A stretch of 64,000 nt of DNA from contig NZ_FNYE01000006.1 of the NCBI RefSeq assembly GCF_900108945.1, forward strand, positions 186,001 through 250,000, read 5' to 3'. A program made the position numbers and the translations under genes. Position 1 is the first letter of the stretch, and the number at the start of each line of letters is the position of its first letter. Source of the stretch: Paraburkholderia diazotrophica. GTDB lineage: Bacteria > Pseudomonadota > Gammaproteobacteria > Burkholderiales > Burkholderiaceae. The notes below the pieces were generated by a model. The model ran no database searches. It saw only the letters and a list, made by a program, of their open reading frames with translations, and had not been told where the DNA came from. Positions 16,605-26,568 of this stretch are shown piece by piece.

Positions 16605-18608
16605 TCAGGCGATCAACCGGATCTTCTGCCTGTCATTCAGCCAGCGCTCGAAATCGGCCGCGGGCATCGGCTTGCCGTACAGATAGCCCTGCACGTATTC
16701 GACGCCCAATCCCTTCATGAACAGTTCTTCCGATTCGGTCTCGATGCCTTCGGCGACCACTTTCAGCTGCAACGCCTGCGCGACAGCCACCATCGAGCGC
16801 ACGAGCGCCTGAGACTTCTTGTCCGCGTTGATCGAACTCACGAAACTTCGATCGAGCTTGATCACATCGAGCGGAATACGCCCCAATTGCGACAGCGACG
16901 AATAGCCGGTGCCGAAATCGTCCAGATGGACCTGCGCGCCGAGATCGCGGAATTGCGTGATCAGGTCGATCGCGGCCGCTTCGTCTTCGATCAGGCAGCT
17001 TTCCGTCAGCTCGATGTCGAGCAGGCACGGATCGAGTTTCGCGTTTTGCAAGGCCTCGCTGAAATGCGACACGACGGCCGTATCCACCAGTTGCCGCGCC
17101 GACACGTTGATCGCCACGCGTAGAGACAGCCCGCGCGCCTTCCATTGCGCGGCCTGTTCGGCGGCTGTCTGCATGACCCAGCGGCCGAGCGGCCCGATGA
17201 GCCCCGACTCTTCCGCATAACGGATGAACGCGGCGGGCATGATCTGCCCGCGCTCCGGCGAATTCCAGCGCACCAGTGCCTCGACGCCGTATACCTTGCC
17301 CGTCGCGAGCGAGAGCTTCGGCTGATAGTGCAGCGTCAGCTGGCCTTCCTCGAGCCCGCGCCGCAGGTTCGTGTCGAGCCACATGTATTCGGCGACCTTG
17401 CGGTTCATCTCCGGCGAGAACACGCGATAGGTGCGCTTGCCGTCGTCCTTCGCGACGTACATCGCGGTATCGGCGGCGCGGATCAGCGCTTCGAGGCTGT
17501 CGCCGTGCTCGGGGAACATCGCGATGCCGATCGAGCAGCCCGTATACACCTCGACGAGCCCGAGGCTGAACGGCGTGCGCAGCCGTTCGAGGATGCGTTG
17601 CGCGATCGCCTCCATCGACCCGGCCGTCGCGACGGGCGACAGCACGATGAACTCGTCGCCGCCCAGGCGTGCGAGCATGTCGTCGGCGCCGAGGCATTCG
17701 CGCACGGCCGACGACACATCCTGGATCAGCCGGTCGCCGAACACGTGGCCATAGTGATCGTTGACCTTCTTGAAGTTGTCGAGATCGAGAAACAGAATGC
17801 CGACGGAAACGTCCGGCGCCGCGCTCGCAATAGCCGTGCGAGTCTTGTCGTGGATCGCGTTGCGGTTGGGCAGGCCCGTCAGCGAGTCGGTGTTCGCGAG
17901 CTCGGTGAGGCGGTCCTGCGCACGACGCTCCTCGGTGATGTCGGTGCCGGAGCAGATCAGAAACTGCTCGTCGACGCCGCTGCCGCTCATCACGAACTTG
18001 TTGCGAAAGAGAAAGAGCCGTTCGCCGTGCACGGTGCGCACGCGGCGCTCGACTTCATACGCGACGCCGCGATTGAAAAAGCCCGAAATGTTCTGGCTCG
18101 ACGCCGCGCCCGCTTCCGACGACATGAAGAGCGCCCACACGCTGCGCCCGATGACGTCTTCTTCCTTCATGCCCGTGAGTTCTTCGGCGAGACGGTTGAA
18201 GCGCTGGATGCGGCCGTTCCGGTCGACGATCACGACGACGGAGTTGACTTCCGACACGACCTGTTCCGCGAACGACAGGCCGTGCACCAGATCGCGTGCG
18301 ACCGACTCCGTATCTTCGAACGCCGATGCGGTGCCCGCCCACGTGCTGCCGTTGAGCTTCTTGCCGACGAGATGCAGCCGCAGCGGCTCGCCGTGCAGGC
18401 GCACGTCCATCGTCAGGTGCGCGGTGACGCCCGTCAGCTGGCGAATCTGCGCGGCTTGCGCGCCGGATAGCGCAATCGCAACGGTGGCCGTACGGTCGTC
18501 CGTTTCCGGCGACAGCTCGAGCGCGTTGCTGTCGCTGGACAGGCGCCAGCACGGACTGCTCGTTCCGAAGCGGGCGAAAAGCACCTGATCGTGTTGGCCG
18601 TCGTTCAT
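16605..18608 (-). CDS. rpfR: BDSF receptor RpfR (FI-PAS-GGDEF-EAL)
   Basis: 667 residues in the order RpfF-interacting domain (~1-95), PAS (~108-225), GGDEF (~235-395) and EAL (~405-660). GGDEF is intact at 316-320 but the upstream inhibitory-site arginine is missing (GADD where RxxD is expected), so product feedback is unlikely. EAL is intact (EALVRW from 443, with DDFGTGYSSL and KLDRSFV). In Burkholderia, BDSF binding to the PAS domain changes c-di-GMP levels, and the FI domain restrains RpfF. GGGGA lies before the ATG. It is convergent with rpfF, the usual arrangement. Likely targets include biofilm genes such as the pel operon about 9 kb away. Confidence 0.95.
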   Translation of the reverse strand: MNDGQHDQVLFARFGTSSPCWRLSSDSNALELSPETDDRTATVAIALSGAQAAQIRQLTGVTAHLTMDVRLHGEPLRLHLVGKKLNGSTWAGTASAFEDTESVARDLVHGLSFAEQVVSEVNSVVVIVDRNGRIQRFNRLAEELTGMKEEDVIGRSVWALFMSSEAGAASSQNISGFFNRGVAYEVERRVRTVHGERLFLFRNKFVMSGSGVDEQFLICSGTDITEERRAQDRLTELANTDSLTGLPNRNAIHDKTRTAIASAAPDVSVGILFLDLDNFKKVNDHYGHVFGDRLIQDVSSAVRECLGADDMLARLGGDEFIVLSPVATAGSMEAIAQRILERLRTPFSLGLVEVYTGCSIGIAMFPEHGDSLEALIRAADTAMYVAKDDGKRTYRVFSPEMNRKVAEYMWLDTNLRRGLEEGQLTLHYQPKLSLATGKVYGVEALVRWNSPERGQIMPAAFIRYAEESGLIGPLGRWVMQTAAEQAAQWKARGLSLRVAINVSARQLVDTAVVSHFSEALQNAKLDPCLLDIELTESCLIEDEAAAIDLITQFRDLGAQVHLDDFGTGYSSLSQLGRIPLDVIKLDRSFVSSINADKKSQALVRSMVAVAQALQLKVVAEGIETESEELFMKGLGVEYVQGYLYGKPMPAADFERWLNDRQKIRLIA

Positions 18609-18919
18609 GAGAGATCCCCGGGCAAACCGTTGCCTTCAGTCGAACTCCGATTATGAGTAAGCACGCGGGCTGCAAAGCGTCGTATGGGCTGCGCTTCATT
18701 GTATCGAAGCGGCCGGGGCTGCGGCTCCGAATCTATTAACGACCTTTCACAAGCCATTCTTTAATCAGAATGCATGGAAATGATGCGCTTCCAACAAACC
18801 GGTTCCGCAAACGTTGACGTTCGATTGCGTGCGCATGTACTCGTGTGCGATGCTCGCAAGGCGATAAAAAAGCGCGACGGCAGACCAGACCGATTGTCCA
18901 TCTTTCCGAGGAGGGAGAC
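18609..18919. other. Divergent intergenic region rpfR / trehalase
   Basis: 311 bp that must hold both promoters. No gene is supported. It contains GAGGAGGGAG just before the ATG at 18920. Confidence 0.5.
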
Positions 18920-20581
18920 ATGAGTATGCTGTCGTGTGTGCCATGCAGGTCTGTTCCGAACGACCATTCAACCGCCATTCCATCGACGACGATGCGTCGC
19001 GCGATCGCGTTATCGGGCTTCATGCTGTTCGCCAGTTTCGCGCACGTGGCGAGCGCCGATACGCAGATCGGCGGGCCGCTTCCGCCACCGCCCGACCAGT
19101 TGTATGGCGACCTGTTCGTCGCCGTGCAAACCGCGCAGATCTATCCCGACCAGAAGACCTTCGTCGACGCAACCCCGAACGCCGATCCCGCAACGATCGT
19201 CCAGTTGTATGACGCGCATAAGAACGATGCCGGCTTTTCGCTGGCGGACTTCGTCAACAAGTACTTCACGCCGCCTTCCGAGCCCGTGATCACGCCGCCC
19301 GCAAACCAGTCGCTGCGCGATCACATCAACTGGCTGTGGCCCGAACTCACGCGCACGACGACGAGCGCACCGCCGTACAGTTCGCTGATTCCGATGCCGA
19401 AGCCCTATGTCGTGCCGGGCGGCCGCTTTCGCGAGGGCTACTACTGGGACACGTATTTCACGATGCTGGGCTTGCAGGAGTCGGGTCACGAAGATCTCGT
19501 CGACAACATGCTCGACAACTTCGCGTACATGATCGACACGTATGGCCATATTCCGAACGGCAACCGCACGTACTATCTGAGCCGTTCGCAGCCGCCGTTC
19601 TTCTCGTATATGGTCGAACTCGCGGCGAAGGTCGAAGGCGGGCGCGTCTATCAGAAGTATCTGCCGCAGATGCGCAAGGAGTACGCGTACTGGATGCAGG
19701 GCGCGTCGGCGACGAAGCCCGGCGATGCGACGCGCAATGTCGTCGTGCTGCCCGACCATACGGTACTGAACCGCTATTGGGACGAACTCGACACGCCGCG
19801 CGACGAGTCGTATCTCGAAGACGTGCAGACGGCGCAGCAGGCGACGGGCCGCACGCCGGGCGACGTGTATCGCGATCTGCGCGCGACGGCCGAAAGCGGC
19901 TGGGATTTCAGCTCGCGCTGGTTCGGCGACAACATGCACCTGACGACGGTACGCACGACGGCCATCATTCCCGTCGACCTGAACAGCCTGATGTTCCATC
20001 TGGAGACGACCATCGCGCGGGGCTGCTCAGAAGCGCGCGACTTCGGCTGCGTCGTGCAGTTCATCGGCAAGGCGGCGAAACGCGCCGAGGGCATCAACCG
20101 GTATCTGTGGAACAGCAACGGGTACTACGGCGATTACGACTGGAAGCTCGCGAAGTCGCGCGACAACCAGACACCGGCGATGCTGTATCCGCTCTTCGCG
20201 GGCGCGGCGTGGCCGGATCGCGCGCAGAAGACTGCGAACGTCGTCGCGGGTATCCTGCTCAAGCCCGGCGGCCTGACTACGTCCACGTACAACACGACCC
20301 AGCAATGGGATGCGCCGAACGGCTGGGCGCCGCTGCACTGGATCGCGATCGAAGGCCTCACGCGCTATGGACGCCGCGATCTCGCCACGCAGATCGGCAC
20401 GCGCTTTCTCGCTGACGTGAAGAACGTGTATGCGAAAGAGCAGAAGCTGGTCGAGAAGTATGTCGTCGAAGGATCGGGGACGGGCGGTGGCGGCGGTGGC
20501 GAGTATCCGTTGCAGGATGGCTTTGGCTGGACCAATGGCGTGACGCTCAAACTGCTCGACATGTACAGTCCGGGCGAATAA
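18920..20581 (+). CDS. treA: Periplasmic trehalase (GH37)
   Basis: 553 residues. Both trehalase signatures are present: [16 protein letters not shown] and [13 protein letters not shown], plus [11 protein letters not shown] with the catalytic aspartate. It splits trehalose to two glucose units. A signal peptide starts [22 protein letters not shown], placing the enzyme in the periplasm. Two starts compete: ATG 18920 has an excellent ribosome site (GAGGAGGGAG) but adds 24 residues before the signal peptide; ATG 18992 starts exactly at it but lacks a clear site. I give 18920. The GGGGGG-rich loop before [13 protein letters not shown] is typical. It ends before a hairpin at 20663. Confidence 0.95.
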   Translation: MSMLSCVPCRSVPNDHSTAIPSTTMRRAIALSGFMLFASFAHVASADTQIGGPLPPPPDQLYGDLFVAVQTAQIYPDQKTFVDATPNADPATIVQLYDAHKNDAGFSLADFVNKYFTPPSEPVITPPANQSLRDHINWLWPELTRTTTSAPPYSSLIPMPKPYVVPGGRFREGYYWDTYFTMLGLQESGHEDLVDNMLDNFAYMIDTYGHIPNGNRTYYLSRSQPPFFSYMVELAAKVEGGRVYQKYLPQMRKEYAYWMQGASATKPGDATRNVVVLPDHTVLNRYWDELDTPRDESYLEDVQTAQQATGRTPGDVYRDLRATAESGWDFSSRWFGDNMHLTTVRTTAIIPVDLNSLMFHLETTIARGCSEARDFGCVVQFIGKAAKRAEGINRYLWNSNGYYGDYDWKLAKSRDNQTPAMLYPLFAGAAWPDRAQKTANVVAGILLKPGGLTTSTYNTTQQWDAPNGWAPLHWIAIEGLTRYGRRDLATQIGTRFLADVKNVYAKEQKLVEKYVVEGSGTGGGGGGEYPLQDGFGWTNGVTLKLLDMYSPGE

Positions 20582-20662
20582 GCGGAAAACAAAGCGGCGA
20601 CGGGCGCGGCGAACGGGTGACGTCGCCGCGCCCCATTCTCTTCTACAAATTTTGACGTTTAG

Positions 20663-20700
20663 AAATCCTCTACGAATTCACCCACAGTGGTAGGATTTTT
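20663..20700 (+). terminator. Possible terminator after treA
   Basis: AAATCC..TAC pairs with GTAGGATTT across a 16-base loop (two-base bulge), followed by more T residues and TATTAA. The stem is AT-rich and imperfect, so the call is tentative. Confidence 0.35.
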
Positions 20701-20737
20701 ATTAATGCAATGACGCGGCAAGACGCTCGGGAGGCGT

Positions 20738-20965
20738 ATGGCAAGTGGAGCAACGATCGGTGACGCGCTGATCGAACTGATCGATTTCGCCCGTTCGGAG
20801 CCGCTTGTTTTTCTCGAAGTGATGCTGCCTTTGCTGATAGCGGGCCTGTTCGTTTCATTCTTTATTTTCCGGATCATCATCGACCCCGTCGGGCAGCAGC
20901 AGTCGGAATACGACGCAGCGCGCAAGGTCATGACCCGGCATTTCCGAAGGAGTGCGTCGAAATAA
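20738..20965 (+). CDS. Small membrane protein of unknown function
   Basis: 75 residues with one long hydrophobic segment (VFLEVMLPLLIAGLFVSFFIFRIIIDPV, about residues 24-51) and a short basic tail. Start has GGGAGG five bases before. Not recognised. The stop shares bases with the next start (TAATG), so it is coupled to the following membrane protein and the two probably form one unit. No signal-peptidase site is evident; it is likely an inner-membrane protein. Confidence 0.6.
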   Translation: MASGATIGDALIELIDFARSEPLVFLEVMLPLLIAGLFVSFFIFRIIIDPVGQQQSEYDAARKVMTRHFRRSASK

Positions 20966-21516
20966 TGGAATACTTCTATTTGCTGCGCTTTTGCGCCACA
21001 GTGGCCGTCTGCGCCGCTGTCTACCTGCTGCTGGCGAGGCGCCTCGCCGACGCCGTGCATCCAATGCGGCTCGAACTTGCGCGCGAGGGCGAAGCGCTGC
21101 TCGCGTCGGGCACATTGCGTGACGCCGACGCCGATTACGTCCGCTTCTGCCTCGACAACGCGTTCAACGGCAGCGTCGCGTTCCAGGGCATGTTGTTGAT
21201 GCCGTTTCTGAGCGCATGGATACTCGCTGGTCTATGTTCGCGGCGCAGGACCTTCAGAACCATTCCGCAGCCACGCGTCGAGCGGCGCGCGCGTGGCACA
21301 AGCCCCGTCGACCCCATCACCGACCTGTTCTGCCGTTCCGCGTTTGCGGCCAATCCTTTGTGCGGCGTCATCGTCGTCGCGCAGATGGGAATCGTCGCGG
21401 CCATCGGCGTGCTGATCACAGGACAGTTGAGATCCGCGAAGTCGTTGTCGCGCGCAGTAGTCGACGCCGAAAGCGCGGTGCGCGCACGGCTGCGTTTCGG
21501 CGCGCGGGCCGCTTGA
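20965..21516 (+). CDS. Membrane protein of unknown function
   Basis: 183 residues, coupled to the preceding small membrane gene. Three hydrophobic stretches: FYLLRFCATVAVCAAVYLLLA (N-terminal), FQGMLLMPFLSAWILAGL (~75-92) and LCGVIVVAQMGIVAAIGVLITGQL (~133-156), separated by basic loops (RRRTFRTIPQPRVERRARG). I do not recognise the family. With its partner it could be an accessory complex of the inner membrane. It is convergent with the helicase gene lhr. Confidence 0.6.
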   Translation: MEYFYLLRFCATVAVCAAVYLLLARRLADAVHPMRLELAREGEALLASGTLRDADADYVRFCLDNAFNGSVAFQGMLLMPFLSAWILAGLCSRRRTFRTIPQPRVERRARGTSPVDPITDLFCRSAFAANPLCGVIVVAQMGIVAAIGVLITGQLRSAKSLSRAVVDAESAVRARLRFGARAA

Positions 21517-21541
21517 GGTACGAGCAAGCAGCCATCGTCGT

Positions 21542-21572
21542 TTGAGTGCAGCGCGCGCGTCGTTGCGCTCAA
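21542..21572. terminator. Hairpin overlapping the lhr stop
   Basis: TTGAGTGCAGCG can pair with CGTTGCGCTCAA over 12 bp if two G-T pairs are allowed, around a 7-base loop. It lies between convergent genes and includes the lhr stop codon. No long T tract. Confidence 0.35.
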
Positions 21573-24500
21573 TATCGCCGTGCGAGCCGCATACGCATCA
21601 GCTGTTTCGTTTCTCCATCGGCGTCGGGCGGGAGATTGAAATCGCCGGAAACGAGTGACGCGACGGGCACGCCATCGCGATACAACACGCGGTTGCCCGC
21701 CACGGCCGGCACCTTGCTGCCCGGCAGCAGCGTGCCCACGAGGTTCAGCGGATCGGTGCCCGCCACGCACACATATGCGCCGTCGTTCGCATGCCGCCGC
21801 ACTTCGCGCAGCAGCGGAATCGCTTCCGGCAATGCGAACTGTTCGCCGGCGAGTCCGTTCACGAAGCGCCCGCCACGCACCTGGCCGCGCGCTTCGAGCC
21901 GCTGATACACGCGCAGCAGATCGCGCCACGGCGGCAGCCATTCGGCTTCACGTTCGAGGAGCCGCCAGAACACGACGCCATATCGCCGCAATAGCGCCAT
22001 CGCGATGTGTTCGAGCACGTCGGGTGCGAGCGGCGGCGGACGGCGTGCGGGCAACGCAGCGGGCGCATCATCCGCCGTGTCTTTGGCCACTGCAGCGGGC
22101 CGCCGTAACAACGCCCAGCGTCCCGCGTCGTCCATGCCGCCGATCAGCGCGCCCGCGCCGCGCGGACGGCGGCTCGGATAGTACGACGCGTTGCGCTTCG
22201 CGACCGGTTTGAGCAGCGCGCGCAGACCCGCAAAGCTGTCCGAGTTGACGAGTCCGGCCGCGACCAGTTCGCCGAGCGCATTCTCCAGTTCGATACGCAG
22301 CAGATGCACATCGGACAGCAGCTCGTCGAAGAACATCGCGCCGTGCTGCGTCAGCGCGTCGAACACGAGCTGCGCTTTCGGCGACAGTTCCGGCTGTTTC
22401 GCCGGATCGATCAGCGCGCTCCACGCGGGCAGCGCGCGGCGCGGCAACAACACGATGGGCGTGCTACGTACGGGCGCGCTTGCGCCGCGCGCGCGTTCCG
22501 TGAGCCGCGTCCAGACGATCTTGCCCGAGCGGCAGAAGTCGTCGAGCGATGTGATCGAATAGTCCTTGAGGCGCGCGGGCAGGATGTCTTCCTCCCACGC
22601 GCCCGCCGCCGCCTGGAATCCCTCCAGCTGATCGAGTACGGCTGCGAGCGCATCACGCCCTTCGCCGCGCGCATCGGGCGTGACGCGCTGCCATTCGAAC
22701 AGGAAGCGCATGAAGTCATGCCGCTCGACCGGCTCGATTTCCCGTCGCAAGCGACGAACCGTATAGCGATGAATGCGCGCGAGCAGATGCCGCTCGCACC
22801 ATTCCTCGTCGACCGCGCGCGGCGTGAAACGGCCGCGCATCACGTAGCCTTCCGCTTCGAGCCGCGTCAGCGCCTGTGCGACTGCCGATGCGGGCAACGC
22901 CAGCGCGCGCGCAATGGCCGACAACGGCAGCGGTCCGGACCCCGTCAGCCGCGCGCGAATTACGTCGACCAGCGCATCGTCTTCCGTCCAGGCGTCGTCG
23001 AAACCTTTGGGCGCCTGGATCTCCGGTTCGATCTCGGCGTGAGGATAGATCGCGCGCAGACACATCAGGCGTTCGGCGGGCAGCCATAGCGCATCGTGCT
23101 GCGCGATCTGCATGCGCGTCGCGTGGCCCGTCTTTGCCAGCCCAGAAAGCCACGCGTTCCAGCCTTCGTTGCGCTGCGCCTCGGCTTGCGTGATGCACGC
23201 GAGACCCGTCAACGCTTCGTGCATTTCGTCGGCGTCGCGCACTTGTGGCCACGCTTCTTCGCCGACGCTCGCGATCGCGTCGGCATCGAGCGCGCCCAGA
23301 TCGTCGGCGGATTCGGGGGCGCTCGTGTAGCGGCGATTCAGCACGGCCTGGGTGCGCCGCTCTTCGATCGGCGCATCGTCGAGAAACGCATACGGCTTGG
23401 CCGTCAGTATTTCGGCTGCAAGCGGCGACGGCGCCGGCAGATCGCGGCTCACGAGCGCAATCTCGCCTTGTTCGATCCGCCGCAGCAGCGTGAGCCACGC
23501 TTGCGTATCCATCGCGTCGTGCAGGCAGTCGTCGACGGTCTGATCGACGAGAGGGTGACTCGGCAGCTCGCGCTCGCCGACGATGTTTTCGAGGCACGCG
23601 GCCTGATCCGGAAACACGGTCGCGAGCAGATCGTCGCTGCGCATGCGCTGCAATTGCGGCGACGTCTTGCGGCCGCCCGTGTAGCGCGGCAGCGCGAGCG
23701 CCGTCGTCGCGTTCCAGCGCCAGCGCACGCCGAAAAGCGGCGCGTCGAGCAGCGCCTGGATCAGCACGTGCTCGGCCGTGGCCGAGCGCAGATAGCGCCA
23801 CACTTCGTCGAGCGCGAAGCTGTGCGCGCCCGTCAGCGACAGCACGATCGCATCCTCGGTCGCGGCCGCCTGCAATTCGAAGTTGAACGTGCGGCAAAAG
23901 CGCTTGCGCAGCGCGAGTCCCCACGCGCGATTCACGCGGCTGCCGAACGGCGTGTGGATCACGAGCTGCGTGCCGCCCGATTCGTCGAAGAAGCGCTCCA
24001 TCACGAGCGTGTCCTGCGTCGGCAGCGCGCCGAGCGCCTGACGCGCGCGTGCCAGATACTCGACGATTTGCCGCGCGGCCGGCGCGATCAGGCCCGTTCG
24101 TTCCACGAGCCACGCGATGGCCGGTTCGAGATCGAGTACGGCGGCGGGGCGCTCGGCGACGGCCGTGGGTTCGCCGCGCGCATCGGCGTACGCATCGGCG
24201 GGTGCTGCTTCAGGCGCGCGCAGCGTGGTCTTCGCATCGGCCGCAACCGCCGCAACCGCCAATAGTCGCTCGATCTCCGAACGCAAACGCGCGACGCCCG
24301 CCGACAATTCGTCGCTGCGCCCCGGCGCTTCGCCGAGCCAGAACGGAATGTTCGGCGGCTGGCCTTGCGCATCCTCGACGCGTACGCGGCCGCTCTCGAC
24401 GCGCATGATCCGGTACGACGCGTTGCCGAGCTGAAAGACATCGCCCGCGAGACTCTCGACCGCGAAGTCCTCGTTGACCGTGCCGATATTGAGCCCCTGC

Positions 24501-26098
24501 GGTTCGAGGATCACTGCGTAATCGGCGTTCTCCGGAATCGTGCCGCCCGACGTGACGGCATACAGCTTCGCGCCGCGCCGCCCGCGCAGCGTACCGTTGA
24601 CGGTGTCGCGATGCACGTACGCGGCGCGCGGGCCATGGCGGCTCGTATAGCCCTCGGCGAGCATGCGAAGCACGGCGTCGTATTGCTCGCGCTTCAAGTC
24701 GGCATACGGCGCAGCGTGCCGGAGCAGATCGAAGAGACCGTCCTCGCTCCATTCGGCATTCGAGACCTCCGCGACGATCTGCTGCGCGAGCACGTCGAGC
24801 GGCGCGCGCGGGATATGCAGCAGGTCGAGTTCGCCGCGCCGCACGCAATCGAGCAGCGCCGCGCATTCGATCAGATCGTCGCGCGAAGCGGGGAAGAGCC
24901 GTCCCTTCGGCATGCCGCCCACGTGGTGCCCCGAGCGTCCGACGCGCTGCAAAAACGGCGCGATCGCGCGCGGCGAGCCCATCTGGCAGACGAGATCGAC
25001 ATCGCCGATATCGATGCCGAGTTCCAGCGACGCCGTTGCTATCAGCACGCGCAGTTCGCCCCGCTTCAGGCGCTGCTCGGCGTCGAAGCGGTGCTCTTTC
25101 GCGAGCGAGCCATGGTGCGCGGCGACGGCATCCTTGCCGAGCCGCTCGGTCAGATGACGCGCGGCGCGTTCGGCCATCCGGCGCGTGTTGACGAACACGA
25201 GCGTCGTCCGGTGTTGCGCGACGAGTTCCGCGAGCCGGTTGTAGACGAGTTCCCACGCTTCGTTCGACATCACCGCTTCGAGCGGCACGGGCGGAATTTC
25301 GAGCGCGAGATCGCGCTCGCGCACGTGGCCGACATCGACGATCGCGCAGTCGGCGGGCGCGCTGTCGTGGGCGGCGCTATCGGTCAGGCTATCCGTCATG
25401 TTGTCGAGGCTCGCGCCGCCAACGAGAAAGCGCGCGACGGCTTCGATCGGTTTTTGCGTCGCCGACAGGCCGATGCGCGGCAAGCGCCGGCCGCACAACG
25501 CGTCGAGCCGTTCGAGCGTCAGCGCGAGATGGCTGCCGCGCTTGTTGCCCGCCATCGCATGAATTTCGTCGACGATCACCGTGCGCACCGTCGACAGCAT
25601 CTTGCGGCCCGACTCCGATCCGAGCAGCACGTACAGCGATTCGGGCGTCGTGACGAGAATATGCGGCGCGCGCTTCTTCAGCGCGGCGCGCTCCTGCTGC
25701 GTCGTGTCGCCCGTGCGCACGGCCGTGCGGATGTCGAGCGCGGGCAGTCCGCGCTGCGCGAGTTCGCGCGCGATTCCTTCGAGCGGCGTCTGCAGGTTGA
25801 TGCGGATGTCGTTCGACAGCGCCTTCAGCGGCGACACGTAGACAACCAGCGTTTCGTCGGGCAGCGCGCCGTCGTGCGCGAGCCCGTCGCGCACGAGTTC
25901 GTCGAGCGCGGCAAGAAAGGCGGTCAGCGTTTTGCCGGAGCCCGTCGGTGCGGCGACGAGCGTATGCCGGCCGCTGCGGATCAGCGGCCACGCGGCGGCT
26001 TGCGCGTCCGTGGGCGCAGCAAAGGTTTTCTCGAACCAGCCCGCGACGGCGGGATGGAAGTCGGCCAGCACGCGGGCGGCAGGAAAGGCGGACGTCAT
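21569..26098 (-). CDS. lhr: Lhr-type large ATP-dependent helicase
   Basis: 1509 residues from the ATG at 26098 (MTSAFPAARVLADFHPAVAGWF); a longer frame upstream has no homology. Helicase motifs of superfamily 2: Walker A APTGSGKTLTAF, YVSPLKALSNDI, TTPESLY, DEIHAMAGNKRGSHL, GLSATQKPIEAVA, VFVNTRRMAERAARHL and GRSGHHVG. The long carboxy part after the Lhr-core winged-helix region is the full-length bacterial form, about 1500 residues, rather than the short Lhr-core form. Such proteins translocate 3'-5' on single-stranded DNA, and the extended C-terminal part of family members has been linked to uracil removal. Monocistronic here, divergent from an aldo/keto reductase. Confidence 0.95.
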   Translation of the reverse strand: MTSAFPAARVLADFHPAVAGWFEKTFAAPTDAQAAAWPLIRSGRHTLVAAPTGSGKTLTAFLAALDELVRDGLAHDGALPDETLVVYVSPLKALSNDIRINLQTPLEGIARELAQRGLPALDIRTAVRTGDTTQQERAALKKRAPHILVTTPESLYVLLGSESGRKMLSTVRTVIVDEIHAMAGNKRGSHLALTLERLDALCGRRLPRIGLSATQKPIEAVARFLVGGASLDNMTDSLTDSAAHDSAPADCAIVDVGHVRERDLALEIPPVPLEAVMSNEAWELVYNRLAELVAQHRTTLVFVNTRRMAERAARHLTERLGKDAVAAHHGSLAKEHRFDAEQRLKRGELRVLIATASLELGIDIGDVDLVCQMGSPRAIAPFLQRVGRSGHHVGGMPKGRLFPASRDDLIECAALLDCVRRGELDLLHIPRAPLDVLAQQIVAEVSNAEWSEDGLFDLLRHAAPYADLKREQYDAVLRMLAEGYTSRHGPRAAYVHRDTVNGTLRGRRGAKLYAVTSGGTIPENADYAVILEPQGLNIGTVNEDFAVESLAGDVFQLGNASYRIMRVESGRVRVEDAQGQPPNIPFWLGEAPGRSDELSAGVARLRSEIERLLAVAAVAADAKTTLRAPEAAPADAYADARGEPTAVAERPAAVLDLEPAIAWLVERTGLIAPAARQIVEYLARARQALGALPTQDTLVMERFFDESGGTQLVIHTPFGSRVNRAWGLALRKRFCRTFNFELQAAATEDAIVLSLTGAHSFALDEVWRYLRSATAEHVLIQALLDAPLFGVRWRWNATTALALPRYTGGRKTSPQLQRMRSDDLLATVFPDQAACLENIVGERELPSHPLVDQTVDDCLHDAMDTQAWLTLLRRIEQGEIALVSRDLPAPSPLAAEILTAKPYAFLDDAPIEERRTQAVLNRRYTSAPESADDLGALDADAIASVGEEAWPQVRDADEMHEALTGLACITQAEAQRNEGWNAWLSGLAKTGHATRMQIAQHDALWLPAERLMCLRAIYPHAEIEPEIQAPKGFDDAWTEDDALVDVIRARLTGSGPLPLSAIARALALPASAVAQALTRLEAEGYVMRGRFTPRAVDEEWCERHLLARIHRYTVRRLRREIEPVERHDFMRFLFEWQRVTPDARGEGRDALAAVLDQLEGFQAAAGAWEEDILPARLKDYSITSLDDFCRSGKIVWTRLTERARGASAPVRSTPIVLLPRRALPAWSALIDPAKQPELSPKAQLVFDALTQHGAMFFDELLSDVHLLRIELENALGELVAAGLVNSDSFAGLRALLKPVAKRNASYYPSRRPRGAGALIGGMDDAGRWALLRRPAAVAKDTADDAPAALPARRPPPLAPDVLEHIAMALLRRYGVVFWRLLEREAEWLPPWRDLLRVYQRLEARGQVRGGRFVNGLAGEQFALPEAIPLLREVRRHANDGAYVCVAGTDPLNLVGTLLPGSKVPAVAGNRVLYRDGVPVASLVSGDFNLPPDADGETKQLMRMRLARRY

Positions 26099-26568
26099 GG
26101 GATCGAAGATGAGGGCGGCGCGGCGTATATCCAGTCCAGTGATAGCCGCGCCACCGCAACCGTTAGACCGCTTCAGTCTCGCAGGTTTTGTGGCTTCGTG
26201 CTGATCGTGCAATCGCAGAGGCGGCGCGGGGCTGGCTTCGCTGCGAGCCGACGCGTTCGTGGGCCGCTAAACGCAACTACCGGTCGGTCGCTCTCACGTC
26301 CACCCACAGCCGCGCAATCGCGTCGATTACAAGCGCCGGATCGATGCGAATGCAAGCAGGGGCGCGGGGCCGGCGGCATCCAGAACAGGTCACGAAAAAC
26401 GGCGCCATTGTGTGCCGAATGAAAGCGAAGCGTCATGACCAACGCCGCATCGCACGAACCGAACCCTGGTGCCGCGGACCCACTGGCAACCCGCCAGCAG
26501 CATCGAGAGGCAACGAGTATCCTCATCGGCTGAGCACCGATTCATCACCCACGATGGAGTCTCGAACC
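26099..26568. other. Divergent intergenic region lhr / aldo-keto reductase
   Basis: 470 bp without a supported gene; extended frames of both flanking genes cross it but show no homology. It must hold both promoters. Confidence 0.5.
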
